From Chloroflexota bacterium (lineage in GTDB: Bacteria > Chloroflexota > Anaerolineae > Aggregatilineales > UBA2796): a stretch of DNA of 12,918 nt. The stretch lies in NCBI GenBank assembly GCA_003695215.1, contig RFIM01000248.1:1-12918 (forward strand). Direction: 5' to 3'. Positions 1 to 6,828 of the stretch are shown piece by piece (the stretch's first letter is position 1; the number at the start of each line of letters is the position of its first letter). The position numbers were made by a program, and so were the translations under genes. The notes beneath the pieces are model-generated. The model searched no databases. It had not been told where the DNA came from and worked only from the letters and a program-made list of their open reading frames with translations.

Positions 1-104
1 ACGTGCCAAACCTGTGCGATGTCGTCCTGCCCGAACTCGCGCCGACCGAAGGGCGCAGCCTGGCCGCCTGCCATGTGACCGCCAAGACTGCGCAGCACGC
101 CTAG
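1..104 (+). CDS. C-terminal end of a probable oligopeptide/dipeptide ABC transporter ATPase (partial)
   Basis: This frame is open from the window edge and ends at TAG 102-104, giving 33 visible residues. The sequence runs CDVVLPELAPTEGRSLAACH and then a short tail. The spacing Cys, about four residues, Pro-x-Leu, an acidic/Gly stretch, then Ala-Cys-His is the usual finish of OppD/OppF/DppD/DppF-type ATPases (the oligo_HPY C-terminal extension). In those proteins such cysteines sit after the nucleotide-binding domain. Neither of the other two plus-strand frames gives a sensible protein end here. The visible part is too short to tell OppD from OppF or to name a substrate. The next gene begins about 150 bases downstream and looks unrelated, so this is probably the last gene of its own operon. 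The assignment rests on a short motif only. Confidence 0.55.
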   Translation, partial: VPNLCDVVLPELAPTEGRSLAACHVTAKTAQHA

Positions 105-253
105 ATCGCCTCAGGTGCCGTAACTGGCTTGTGATCTGCCTAGAGATTCGTCAATGCTACAATTAAAATTGATCCAAAACGTCGGTCTAGCTGACACAAG
201 CTGCACAGGCAATCAGAAAGGAGAAGCGCGGCCAATCAACGCGCTTGCGGAAT
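105..253 (+). promoter_or_regulatory. Intergenic leader with a possible promoter for the two-component operon
   Basis: These 149 bases separate the upstream transporter gene from the response regulator and are visibly AT-richer than their surroundings. TACAAT at 158-163 differs from the -10 consensus by one base. I see no good -35 at normal spacing; TTGTGA at 129-134 is too far away. CAATT-AA-AATTG at 160-171 is a short inverted repeat over the -10. A purine-rich AAAGGAGAA lies at 217-225, 28 bases before the chosen ATG and 19 before an alternative TTG, which is too far for a normal Shine-Dalgarno site. No terminator for the upstream gene is evident. Confidence 0.3.
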
Positions 254-967
254 ATGGCGAACGCAAAACGTCTTTTGATCGTCGAAGACGATCCTGCTAT
301 GCGCGCCATGCTACACGACATCCTAGAAACAGAAGGTTACAAGGTCACTAGCTTCGGCGATGCGCCTGAAGCGCTTGAGCACATGCGGCGGCACGGCCTG
401 CCGCACCTGATCATCGTAGACCTTGGGCTGCCCAGCTACAATGGCTTCGAGCTGAGCCGCCGCATCAAGCAAATGGGCGATGTGCCCATCGTGATCCTCA
501 CAGGCGATAGCTCGCCCGAATCAAAGGTGCTAGGCATTGAGCAATACGCCGAAGATTACATCACCAAGCCCTTCAACCATCGCGAAGTCCTGGCGCGTGT
601 GGCGCGCATTTTGAGCCGCTTCGCCGATCAATCCTACGCCCATGAGCCGTTGGTCACTATTGATAACCACTTGGCCATTGATTTTGCCAATAGCGCCTTG
701 CTGCGTGATAATCAGCGCGTCGCACTCACGCCGACTGAGGCTAATTTGCTATACTTGCTGGTCGGCAACCGTGGCAAGGTCGTCAGCTCGGAGTTGTTGA
801 TGGCGCGCGCCTGGCACAATGAAGAAGTCTATGAGGAGACGCTGCGCGTGCATATGCACCGCTTGCGCCGCAAATTACAGCCCGATTCCAAAGGCTTTCA
901 GTACATTCGCAACGAGCGCGGCGTAGGCTACCGTTTCATCACCGAAGAAGAAGTGGCACGCCACTGA
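254..967 (+). CDS. OmpR/PhoB-family DNA-binding response regulator
   Basis: A 237-residue two-domain response regulator. The receiver domain (about 5-120) has the acidic pair E11/D12, phospho-acceptor D56 in VDLGLP, switch T83 in LTGD and K105 in TKPF, so it should accept phosphate. The winged-helix domain (about 135-232) has the family signatures LTPTEANLL, the recognition helix around TLRVHMHRLRRKL, and the closing RGVGYRF wing. Length and architecture are those of a complete OmpR/PhoB transcription factor. The ATG at 254 was chosen because MANAKRLLIVEDD is the normal distance from the first strand; a TTG at 245 would add three residues, and neither start has a well-spaced ribosome site. 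The kinase gene starts 12 bases downstream, so the two are almost certainly co-transcribed partners. The signal and target genes are not deducible; the promoter region of its own operon is one plausible target. Confidence 0.93.
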   Translation: MANAKRLLIVEDDPAMRAMLHDILETEGYKVTSFGDAPEALEHMRRHGLPHLIIVDLGLPSYNGFELSRRIKQMGDVPIVILTGDSSPESKVLGIEQYAEDYITKPFNHREVLARVARILSRFADQSYAHEPLVTIDNHLAIDFANSALLRDNQRVALTPTEANLLYLLVGNRGKVVSSELLMARAWHNEEVYEETLRVHMHRLRRKLQPDSKGFQYIRNERGVGYRFITEEEVARH

Positions 968-979
968 GCCAAAAGACGC

Positions 980-2464
980 ATGGACGATCGCACGCTCTTC
1001 GAAAATGTGCCCGTGCCAATGCTCACCCTTGATGCTAACGGCGCCATCAGGCAAGCCAACGCCGCTGCGCTGGCTTTTTACGGCCGCTCTGCTGAGGAAT
1101 TGCTCGGCATGAGCCTCGCCGCGCTTGCTCATGACGAGAGCCAATATTTGCAAGAGCGCGCTTGGCGCAGCGTGCTGCAGAGCAAGCGCAGTTGGCAAGG
1201 CTTGCTCGATCACATTGATCATGAAGGTGCGCTGCGCACAGTGCGCCTTCATCTCGCGCCCGTGTGCGATGCCGATGGCCAACTTCGCAGTGTGCTGTGC
1301 CTGATCGTTGACGTGCATCAGCTGGCCGTGGCGCAGCGCCTTCTGCAGCACGAGCGCGACCGCTTCGAGGCGATCATTGAGAGCGCAAACGACGCTGTGC
1401 TGATGATCGACTCAGAGGGCACCGTTGTCACGGTCAACTTACAGTTTGAGCGCCTCTTCAACTTGCTGCGCCAGGTTGTGCTAGGGCATCCGCTGCTCGA
1501 GCTGGCCAGGCAGCTGCGCGCTCAGCCCGACCTGCCGCCCGATTTCATCAACGTGCTGCTCAACTTCAGCAGCGATTACACCCAAAGCGCCAGCTATGAG
1601 TTCGAGATCAGCGGCGAGGCGCGCCGTGTGATCCGCTGGTACACCGAGCCTGTCCACACCTATAGCGGCGCCTTGCTCGGACGCCTGTTCGTCTTCCGCG
1701 ACGCAACGCACGAGCTAGCGCTCGACCGCACTAAGACCGAATTCGTCTCGCTCGTGACGCACGAACTCAGCACGCCGCTCTCTGCCATCAAAAACGCTGT
1801 GGAGCTGCTCCAGGACGATCCTGAGACCGCTTTGAGCGCAGATGGATGCCAATACGTGCAGATCATCCAGCAGCGCGTGGAGACGCTGGAGACGCTCGTC
1901 AAGGATATCCTTGCGCTCACGCGCATTGAGGCAGGTCGGATCGAGCTGCGCCGCGCCTACTATCCGCTCAAAGCGGCGCTGGATGAGGCGCTCAACAGCG
2001 TGCGCGCCCTGATCGAATCGCGCAGGCAGCAGCTGCGCTTGGATGTGCCCGAGAGCTTGCCCTTGCTATGGATGGATCGCAACCGCATTGCCCAAGTCTT
2101 CACCAACCTGCTGACCAATGCCAGCAAGTATACGCCTGATGACGGCAGCATCTTGGTGCGCGCCATGCGCATCGATCACGCGCAAGACTTGCCCGAAAAC
2201 AGCCCTGCAGACGTGCGCTTGCCCGCTGTGCTGATCACAGTACAGGATACAGGCATCGGCATCGCGCCCGAGGAGCAAGCCCGCATTTTCCAGCGCTTTT
2301 ATCGCGCCGAAGAAGCCCGCAAACGCCGCATTCAGGGCAGCGGGCTAGGCCTGACTATCGTCGAGTCCTTTGTCAAGCTGCATGGCGGCAAAATATGGCT
2401 GAAATCGGCGCCTATGCAAGGCAGCACTTTCTTTTTCACCTTACCTATTGTGGAAGGGCAATGA
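980..2464 (+). CDS. Soluble PAS-PAS sensor histidine kinase
   Basis: A 494-residue kinase with no predicted membrane segment, so it should act in the cytoplasm. A first PAS domain covers about 1-115 (PVPMLTLDANGAIRQANAAA) and a second about 125-245 (IIESANDAVLMIDSEGTVV). The HisKA dimerisation helix follows, with phospho-acceptor H261 in LVTHELSTPL. The HATPase_c domain contains the N box N376-N380 (NLLTNASKYT), the G1 box D423-TGIGI, the F box around RIFQRFYRAEE and the G2 box GSGLGLTI at 453-460. All catalytic elements look intact. PAS domains sense small molecules, redox state or light through a cofactor, and nothing here shows which. There is no conserved-looking heme or FAD residue I can assign. 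The ATG at 980 lies 12 bases after the regulator gene. Its stop is followed 4 bases later by the start of a stand-alone receiver gene. Confidence 0.93.
   Translation: MDDRTLFENVPVPMLTLDANGAIRQANAAALAFYGRSAEELLGMSLAALAHDESQYLQERAWRSVLQSKRSWQGLLDHIDHEGALRTVRLHLAPVCDADGQLRSVLCLIVDVHQLAVAQRLLQHERDRFEAIIESANDAVLMIDSEGTVVTVNLQFERLFNLLRQVVLGHPLLELARQLRAQPDLPPDFINVLLNFSSDYTQSASYEFEISGEARRVIRWYTEPVHTYSGALLGRLFVFRDATHELALDRTKTEFVSLVTHELSTPLSAIKNAVELLQDDPETALSADGCQYVQIIQQRVETLETLVKDILALTRIEAGRIELRRAYYPLKAALDEALNSVRALIESRRQQLRLDVPESLPLLWMDRNRIAQVFTNLLTNASKYTPDDGSILVRAMRIDHAQDLPENSPADVRLPAVLITVQDTGIGIAPEEQARIFQRFYRAEEARKRRIQGSGLGLTIVESFVKLHGGKIWLKSAPMQGSTFFFTLPIVEGQ
2452..2458 (+). promoter_or_regulatory. 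Ribosome binding site that sets the receiver-gene start
   Basis: GGAAGGG lies inside the last codons of the kinase gene, 10 bases before ATG 2469. It supports that ATG over an in-frame TTG at 2448, which would overlap the kinase gene and add seven unusual residues. Confidence 0.6.
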
Positions 2465-2468
2465 TCGG

Positions 2469-2831
2469 ATGAGCTATATCTTATTGGCTGAAGACGACCG
2501 CAGCCTGCAATTCTTGGTGCAGCGCAAGCTGGAGACCGAAGGCTATACTGTCCGCAGCCTTGCCGATGGCTCAGAGGCGTTGGCGTTGGCACTTCAAGAG
2601 CGGCCATCTTTGCTTCTGCTGGATATCGGCTTGCCGAGCCTGACAGGCTTTGAGGTTTGCCGTGAGGTGAAAAAGCATTACGGCGCCAATTCGCCGCCGA
2701 TCTTGATCATTTCGACCAATGGGCAGGATGCGGATGTGGAAGCAGCCAGCGACGTCGGCGCGGACGACTATCTGATCAAGCCGTTCTCACTGCGCGATCT
2801 GGCTGAGCGCGTGCGCGCCTTCCTGGGCTAA
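2469..2831 (+). CDS. Stand-alone receiver-domain response regulator
   Basis: A 120-residue protein that is a single CheY-like receiver and nothing else. Visible active-site residues are E8/D9/D10, phospho-acceptor D52 in LLDIGLP, S82 at the switch position (IISTN) and K104 in IKPF, preceded by GADDY. There is no output domain, so it would act as a phosphate relay or sink, or by binding a partner protein. It is the third gene of the regulator-kinase-receiver operon, starting 4 bases after the kinase stop, so the same kinase is the likely phosphate donor. Its stop codon lies only 2 bases from the stop of the convergent DJ-1-family gene, with no room for a separate terminator. The family call is safe; the role is inference. 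Confidence 0.92.
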   Translation: MSYILLAEDDRSLQFLVQRKLETEGYTVRSLADGSEALALALQERPSLLLLDIGLPSLTGFEVCREVKKHYGANSPPILIISTNGQDADVEAASDVGADDYLIKPFSLRDLAERVRAFLG

Positions 2832-2833
2832 TC

Positions 2834-3424
2834 TCAAGGTCGCCAGTCGTATTCCATGTAAGCGGCAGTTTGGCGCGCCATCTCCAGGCCATGTAAGCGC
2901 GCCACGACATGCAGCGCCATATCAATGCCTGCTGAAATGCCCGCTGAGACGATCACGGTGCCGTTATCCACAATGCGCCGATCGGGCAAGATGGTGGTGT
3001 GCGGCGCTACAGCGCGCAGTTCTTCGAAGGCGCTGTGATGCGTCGTCGCGGCGAGGCCATCTAACAAGCCTGCGCGTGCCAACAGCAGCGCGCCTGTACA
3101 AACCGAGAGCGTCAAGTGTGCTTGCCGCGCCTGCTCCCGAATCCAGGCCAGCAGCCGCTCGTGCTGCATAGCTTGGCGCGTGCCGCGCCCGCCTGGCACT
3201 ACGAGCAGGTCGGGCTCAGGGCAGGCAGGCTCATCAAGCAGGTAGCTTGGATTCACGCTGAGCCCGTTGCGCGCCAAGATCGGCGTTTTCTCAGCTACTG
3301 TGTACACGTTGAATGGGCGCACAGGATTGTAGGCGTCAGCGACTGAGAAGACCTCAAACGGCCCGCAAAAGTCCAGCACTTCGACTTCATCAAACAGCAG
3401 AATGGCTACATTGTATGCCGACAT
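2834..3424 (-). CDS. DJ-1/PfpI superfamily protein, isonitrile-hydratase-like
   Basis: A 196-residue protein of the class I glutamine-amidotransferase-like DJ-1/PfpI superfamily. The nucleophile elbow is SVCTGALLLA with C109 followed by T110. The N-terminal VAILLFDEVEVLDFCGP places D18 where the catalytic acid of isonitrile hydratase (InhA)-type enzymes lies, and PDLLVVPGG precedes the core. The C-terminal SAGISAGIDMALHVV is also typical of this subgroup, which includes transcription regulators with an added AraC domain; that domain is absent here. The protein has full single-domain length. The reaction cannot be fixed from sequence: isonitrile hydratase, a glyoxalase/deglycase-like activity or a stress role are all possible. 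AGGGAAAGG a few bases before the ATG is a good ribosome site. It starts 29 bases after membrane protein C stops, so it may be the last gene of that minus-strand unit. Confidence 0.88.
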   Translation of the reverse strand: MSAYNVAILLFDEVEVLDFCGPFEVFSVADAYNPVRPFNVYTVAEKTPILARNGLSVNPSYLLDEPACPEPDLLVVPGGRGTRQAMQHERLLAWIREQARQAHLTLSVCTGALLLARAGLLDGLAATTHHSAFEELRAVAPHTTILPDRRIVDNGTVIVSAGISAGIDMALHVVARLHGLEMARQTAAYMEYDWRP

Positions 3425-3453
3425 CAGAGCCTTTCCCTGCCAATTGACGCTGT

Positions 3454-4335
3454 TCAGCGCAAGCGCGCATTGCTTGTAGGTTCCTCGGGTTGCCCTGAAA
3501 GCAATTCGTCAAGCGACATGCCGCTGCCTCGTGTGCCTTGCTCAAGAATGGCGCGCGCCAGCCACGCATCGACTTCGCCATCTTCAGCCAAGACGTTGCG
3601 CACAGGCGTGGCAGCTTGAGCGCGAGAACGCACCAAGAACTCGTGCTGGGCAAGCAGCTTATCGCCAATGCTCAGCCGCAACGCCCAAGTGCCTTCTGTG
3701 CGGTCATTGGGCAGGCGCAGGTAGGTGCGCGACGTGATGAAATTCTGCCCTTCTGTGAGCCGATACTGCTCGCTCGAGACGAAGCGGAGCGTGCCAAGTT
3801 CATCGATCAACTCGAAGCGAATCGTGCCTCGCCCTTGCTTGTAGGGAATGCGGATGACGGCGAACGGGCGCAAGTGCGTGGTATCCATCGGCACTGGATT
3901 CAGGCGCACGACATCGGGCGTGTCGTCGCCGTGATAGGCCAGCAAGCCAATATCTTCCAGTGAGAGCAGCCAATCGCTCGGTCGATTGCCTGCGCGTTCC
4001 AGGGCGCGTTGTGCCACCTGGCGCGGATTGACGCGCGGCCGCAAGAGCGCCTCATCGTCGTCGTCCTCTATCGCGATCGATGGTCTTGGAGCGGCTGGCA
4101 TGGGCCGAGCTTCGCTTTCAGCGGGCTGAAGCTGCTCTTGGACTATGCTTGTCAGGCTCGGCGCGTTGAAGGAATGCGATATCGCGTTCATAATCCCAAA
4201 CAGCACACCCAACACGACGCTGATGAAAATCACCCACACAATAGAGCCGAAGTAGCCGCTCGTGATGGCGCTGATCATCATGAAAAGGATGAAAGAGAAA
4301 ATCCAAGTAAGTGGTGAGGCGGGTGTCTCTCTCAT
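3454..4335 (-). CDS. Unrecognised membrane protein C (two N-terminal TMs, soluble C-terminal domain)
   Basis: I do not recognise this 293-residue protein. Two hydrophobic segments at about 11-26 and 30-50 form a hairpin anchor. A polar, Pro/Ala-rich linker with an acidic run (EDDDDE, 90-95) follows, then a domain at about 121-236 that looks beta-rich, with strands such as FAVIRIPYKQ, TIRFELID and TWALRLSIGDKLLAQHEFLV. A tail with SLDELLSGQ (274-282) comes near the end. The domain order and several motifs match protein A two genes upstream: a central LRF/LQF turn, TEGQNFI versus RTGENLI, GTWALR versus GTWDLR, and SLDELL versus SLEELL. A and C are therefore distant paralogs. The start is supported by ATGAGGTGAT just before the ATG, overlapping the stop of gene B. 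With no signal peptide and a short N-terminus, the C-terminal domain is probably cytoplasmic. Confidence 0.8.
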   Translation of the reverse strand: MRETPASPLTWIFSFILFMMISAITSGYFGSIVWVIFISVVLGVLFGIMNAISHSFNAPSLTSIVQEQLQPAESEARPMPAAPRPSIAIEDDDDEALLRPRVNPRQVAQRALERAGNRPSDWLLSLEDIGLLAYHGDDTPDVVRLNPVPMDTTHLRPFAVIRIPYKQGRGTIRFELIDELGTLRFVSSEQYRLTEGQNFITSRTYLRLPNDRTEGTWALRLSIGDKLLAQHEFLVRSRAQAATPVRNVLAEDGEVDAWLARAILEQGTRGSGMSLDELLSGQPEEPTSNARLR

Positions 4336-4349
4336 GTCCGATCACCTCA

Positions 4350-4556
4350 TTACATATGCCGCCTGAGCATGTCCGAGCGTGTGAGCATGAAAATTGCCCA
4401 GATCAGCCAGATACCGACGAAAAAGAGCGCTTCGAGGGTCAATTCGTCACGCAGCAGGCTGAATACCATCAAGGCGGAAGTTCCGATAAGAGCGCTTATC
4501 AGCAGCCAGCGTCCGATCTGCTTCAAGCGGTGCTCCAGGCGTCTTTCTTCAGGCAT
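4350..4556 (-). CDS. Small two-TM membrane protein B
   Basis: A 68-residue protein of unknown function. A charged N-terminus (EERRLEHRLKQ) is followed by a hydrophobic segment at about 16-34, a short acidic turn (RDELTLE) and a second segment at about 41-58 containing WLIW, then a basic tail ending RRHM. Positive residues at both ends suggest that both termini face the cytoplasm. It lies 9 bases after gene A and 14 bases before gene C on the same strand, which is strong evidence of an operon. The position between two paralogous membrane-anchored proteins suggests a partner or assembly subunit of the same complex, which is inference. No clear ribosome site precedes the ATG, so it may be translated by coupling to gene A. 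Confidence 0.7.
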   Translation of the reverse strand: MPEERRLEHRLKQIGRWLLISALIGTSALMVFSLLRDELTLEALFFVGIWLIWAIFMLTRSDMLRRHM

Positions 4557-4565
4557 GGCAGGCGC

Positions 4566-5351
4566 CTATTCGCTGTGGCGCCGCGCCTGCTCGCGCAGCA
4601 GCTCTTCAAGGCTAACTGATGGCGCTTCTTCGTAGTCATCCCTAACGGCACTCAGGCGCGTTGCAGGGCGCATTGCACCGCCAGTGGAAGCCATATTGAA
4701 ATTGTGCAGCGCCACAAGAACGCCATCAACCTTGACGCGCAAATCCCAAGTGCCAGCGCGCATAGGCTGCTGGGCGCTGCGCAAAGCCAATTGCCGCTCA
4801 CACAAGATCAGGTTCTCGCCCGTGCGCAGATAGTCTGTCATGTTGTGGCTGAACTGCAGCCTGCCCGAGCGATCGTAGAATTCAAAGGTGAGCGTCACGT
4901 GACGCTCGGCGCTGCCTGCAGGCGCAAACAACTTGACGTACGGCTGCAAAAATTCGTCGTCCAAAGCGGCGCTCTCTTGGGCAATGCGCCGATCCCAGCC
5001 GCCATCGCCGCGGCGCTCGTTAATCAGCATGCCCACGTCCAGCACAGTCAACTCTGAGCCATAGCCTGAGTCAGGATGTGCCTTGGCGCGCGCCGCGGCG
5101 CGCCGCGCGGCGCCGCTCATGCGCGTGGCAGCCGTCAGTGTAGCTTGCCGCCGCTGCAGGCTTTCAGCAAGGGCGCCTAAGTCAGCGCGCCTGTAGAGGA
5201 AGAAAACCGCCACTAAATAGGCGATCACTATGCCAAAGCCGACCACAGGGCTCATTGCCGCGCTGGAGACGCTGGCAAAGGCCACTAGAAGCACCAGCAC
5301 GCCCAGCAGTGCAAGCCCAATGTTTGTCACACGCCGACTGGTTGAATTCAT
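4566..5351 (-). CDS. Unrecognised membrane protein A, paralog of protein C
   Basis: A 261-residue protein that I do not recognise. Hydrophobic segments at about 11-31 and 35-53 form an anchor. An Arg/Ala-rich helical stretch follows (about 57-92, including GAARRAAARAKA), then a probably beta-rich domain at about 100-220 (VTLTFEFYDRSGRLQFSHN, GTWDLRVKVDGVLVALHNFNM) and a tail with SLEELLREQ (247-255). The domain, turn motifs and tail parallel those of protein C, while overall identity looks low. It is the first gene of the minus-strand unit. GAGG at 5356-5359 lies 4 bases before the ATG, and a GTAGCG/CGCTAC hairpin sits just upstream in the leader. The beta-rich domain could bind a ligand or a partner protein, but nothing visible is catalytic. 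Confidence 0.8.
   Translation of the reverse strand: MNSTSRRVTNIGLALLGVLVLLVAFASVSSAAMSPVVGFGIVIAYLVAVFFLYRRADLGALAESLQRRQATLTAATRMSGAARRAAARAKAHPDSGYGSELTVLDVGMLINERRGDGGWDRRIAQESAALDDEFLQPYVKLFAPAGSAERHVTLTFEFYDRSGRLQFSHNMTDYLRTGENLILCERQLALRSAQQPMRAGTWDLRVKVDGVLVALHNFNMASTGGAMRPATRLSAVRDDYEEAPSVSLEELLREQARRHSE
5085..5116 (-). other. 32-base run of pure G/C with a 14-base perfect palindrome
   Basis: No A or T occurs between 5085 and 5116. CGCGGCGCGCCGCG at 5094-5107 is a perfect palindrome. The run encodes the Ala/Arg stretch after the membrane anchor of protein A. It may simply reflect GCC/CGC codon use in a low-complexity helix, but it would fold strongly in single-stranded form. Confidence 0.6.
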
Positions 5352-5573
5352 GCATCCTCGCTTTGTAGCGCCCCGCTACGCTCAGCCCTATCTGAATGCT
5401 CAAATAGTATTGTATAACATTCCGAGCGCCGTGCGCTAACCTTCAGCAGTTTTTATAGCAACCATAAGCAATTAAACATGGTTCCGCGTGTTGCGCCACA
5501 CCAAAAAGTGGTATAGTTGAGCGCGATGCTCCTGCCAAAGATTTTTGGCTAAAAGACGTGGAGGACTCTCAAA
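5352..5573. promoter_or_regulatory. Divergent control region between membrane module and Liv operon
   Basis: These 222 bases separate two divergent transcription units and must hold both promoters. On the minus side, ATTGTA at 5409-5414 reads TACAAT, one mismatch from a -10, though no good -35 accompanies it. In the same leader, GTAGCG (5365-5370) and CGCTAC (5374-5379) form a 6-bp hairpin with a CCC loop, 5 bases from the ribosome site. AGCGC-CGT-GCGCT at 5425-5437 is a small dyad. On the plus side a TATAGT box lies at 5512-5517. The AT-rich centre (about 5441-5475) contrasts with the GC-rich genes on either side. No known operator is recognised. Confidence 0.45.
5491..5517 (+). promoter_or_regulatory. 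Candidate promoter of the Liv-type operon
   Basis: TATAGT at 5512-5517 is one base from the -10 consensus. TTGCGC at 5491-5496 could serve as a weak -35 with a short 15-base spacer; only TTG matches. CCAC and GTGG arms flank an ACCAAAAA loop just upstream of the -10. Transcription from here would give a leader of about 50 bases before the strong GGAGG site at 5560-5564. Confidence 0.35.
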
Positions 5574-6800
5574 ATGCTTCGCCGCATGACCGTTTTTTCG
5601 ATGGTTTTGGTGTTGGCGCTGATGGCGCTCTCAGGCTTGAGCAGCGTACAAGCGCAGGACAAGCTGATCATCGGCTTGTTGAGCGACCAGACAGGCGCCT
5701 TGCAGCAATATGGCAAAGAGCTCGAGCGCGGCTTCATGCTCGGCTTGAAATACGCCACTGACGGGACGATGACAGTGGCTGGGCGCACTTTGGAAGTGTT
5801 AGTGCGCGATACACAGAGCAATCCTGCCACAGGCGCAAGCCAAGCGCGTGAGCTAATCGAGAAAGACGGCGCCGAGGTGCTGGTCGGCGCGCCGAGCTCA
5901 GGCGTGGCGCTGCAGCTGCAGCAAGTTGCCGCCGATCTGGACGTGATCCTGATGGCAGGGCCTGCGGCTTCGCCTGCGATCACAGGTGCCAACTTCCATC
6001 CGAACACTTTCCGCGCCTGCCGCAATACCACACAGGACTTCCTGGCGCTGACCACAGTGCTGAAGGATAGCGGCGTCAAGAAAGTGGTGATCTTGGCGGC
6101 AGATTATGACTTCGGACGCAGCTCGGCAGCGGCAGCGGAAACAGCTTACAAAGGCATCGGCCTGGAGATCGCGCAGACCATCTACGCGCCGCTGAACACG
6201 ACTGACTTCACAGCTGTGCTGCAGCAGGTGCTGGCAAGCGGCGCCGATGCTTTGCAGCCAATCTGGGCGGGCGATACCAGCGTGGCGCTCTTCAAGCAGA
6301 TCGGCGAGCTGGGCGTGCTGGATAAGATGATCCTGATCACGTCCTTCAACTCGAATCCGATCACCAAAGCGGCCTCAACGGAAGGCGAGGTTGGCGGCAT
6401 CGGCTCGATCGTCTATCACTACACCTTGCCTGATAATCCGATCAACGACTGGCTGGTCGAGAATCACAAGGCCGATTACAACGGCGAAGTGCCCGATCTA
6501 TTCACTGAGTGCGGCTTTGCCACAGCTCAAGCGCTAGTGGCAGCGCTGAAGGCGACCGAAGGCGATACCAGCACGGCGAAGATGATCGCGGCGCTGGAAG
6601 GCTTGGAGTGGGAAGGGCCGCGCGGCAAGTACGTCATGCGCGCTTCCGATCACCAAGTCATGCTGCCGATCTACATCGTGCGCTTGGTCAACCTGACCGA
6701 TCCTGAGTTCAAGTTCTACGAATTGGTGCGCGAAGTGCCAGCGGACTTCGTGGCGCCGCCATGCGCCTTGCCTGAGCAATACGCTGAGCGCTGCAAGTGA
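5574..6800 (+). CDS. Branched-chain/hydrophobic amino-acid type ABC transporter substrate-binding protein
   Basis: A 408-residue periplasmic-binding-protein-like type I receptor (Peripla_BP_6/LivJ family). Residues 1-27 form a Sec signal peptide: basic MLRR, a hydrophobic core, and VQA before QDK as the probable cleavage site. There is no lipobox cysteine. The mature protein opens with the usual LIIGLLSDQTGALQQYGKELERGF, followed by VLVGAPSSGVALQLQ and the second-lobe strand VVILAADYDFGRSSA, both typical positions for ligand contacts. C397 and C407 in the tail could form a disulfide. GGAGG at 5560-5564, 9 bases upstream, fixes the start at 5574 over the in-frame ATG at 5586. It is the first gene of the operon and is followed by two hairpins. 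The ligand is uncertain: family members bind leucine/valine, amides, urea or aromatic acids, and sequence alone does not decide. Confidence 0.92.
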   Translation: MLRRMTVFSMVLVLALMALSGLSSVQAQDKLIIGLLSDQTGALQQYGKELERGFMLGLKYATDGTMTVAGRTLEVLVRDTQSNPATGASQARELIEKDGAEVLVGAPSSGVALQLQQVAADLDVILMAGPAASPAITGANFHPNTFRACRNTTQDFLALTTVLKDSGVKKVVILAADYDFGRSSAAAAETAYKGIGLEIAQTIYAPLNTTDFTAVLQQVLASGADALQPIWAGDTSVALFKQIGELGVLDKMILITSFNSNPITKAASTEGEVGGIGSIVYHYTLPDNPINDWLVENHKADYNGEVPDLFTECGFATAQALVAALKATEGDTSTAKMIAALEGLEWEGPRGKYVMRASDHQVMLPIYIVRLVNLTDPEFKFYELVREVPADFVAPPCALPEQYAERCK

Positions 6801-6809
6801 GCGCTCAGC
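6783..6809 (+). terminator. Hairpin overlapping the stop of the binding-protein gene
   Basis: GCTGAGCGCT (6783-6792) and AGCGCTCAGC (6800-6809) form a perfect 10-bp stem around a 7-base loop. The TGA stop at 6798-6800 lies in the loop and the edge of the 3' arm. There is no U-tract, so it is more likely an mRNA-stabilising or attenuating element than a classical terminator. Confidence 0.55.
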
Positions 6810-6828
6810 CGCTGAAAAGCTGACTGAT

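Noticed and set aside
154..351. Small plus-strand frame upstream of and overlapping the response regulator
   Set aside because: It overlaps the regulator in another frame, lacks a ribosome site, and its translation becomes Arg-rich nonsense in the overlap.
875..1351. Long open frame (158 codons) on the minus strand across the kinase gene
   Set aside because: It lies opposite the first PAS domain of a convincing kinase, shows no recognisable motif, and is a by-product of GC-rich codon use.
2448..2468. TTG start for the receiver gene overlapping the kinase end
   Set aside because: ATG 2469 has a well-spaced GGAAGGG and gives the normal receiver N-terminus.
5549..6079. Minus-strand open frame of 176 codons over the binding-protein gene
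   Set aside because: It is antisense to a clear signal peptide and binding-protein domain; its Ser/Ala-rich translation looks like a shadow frame.
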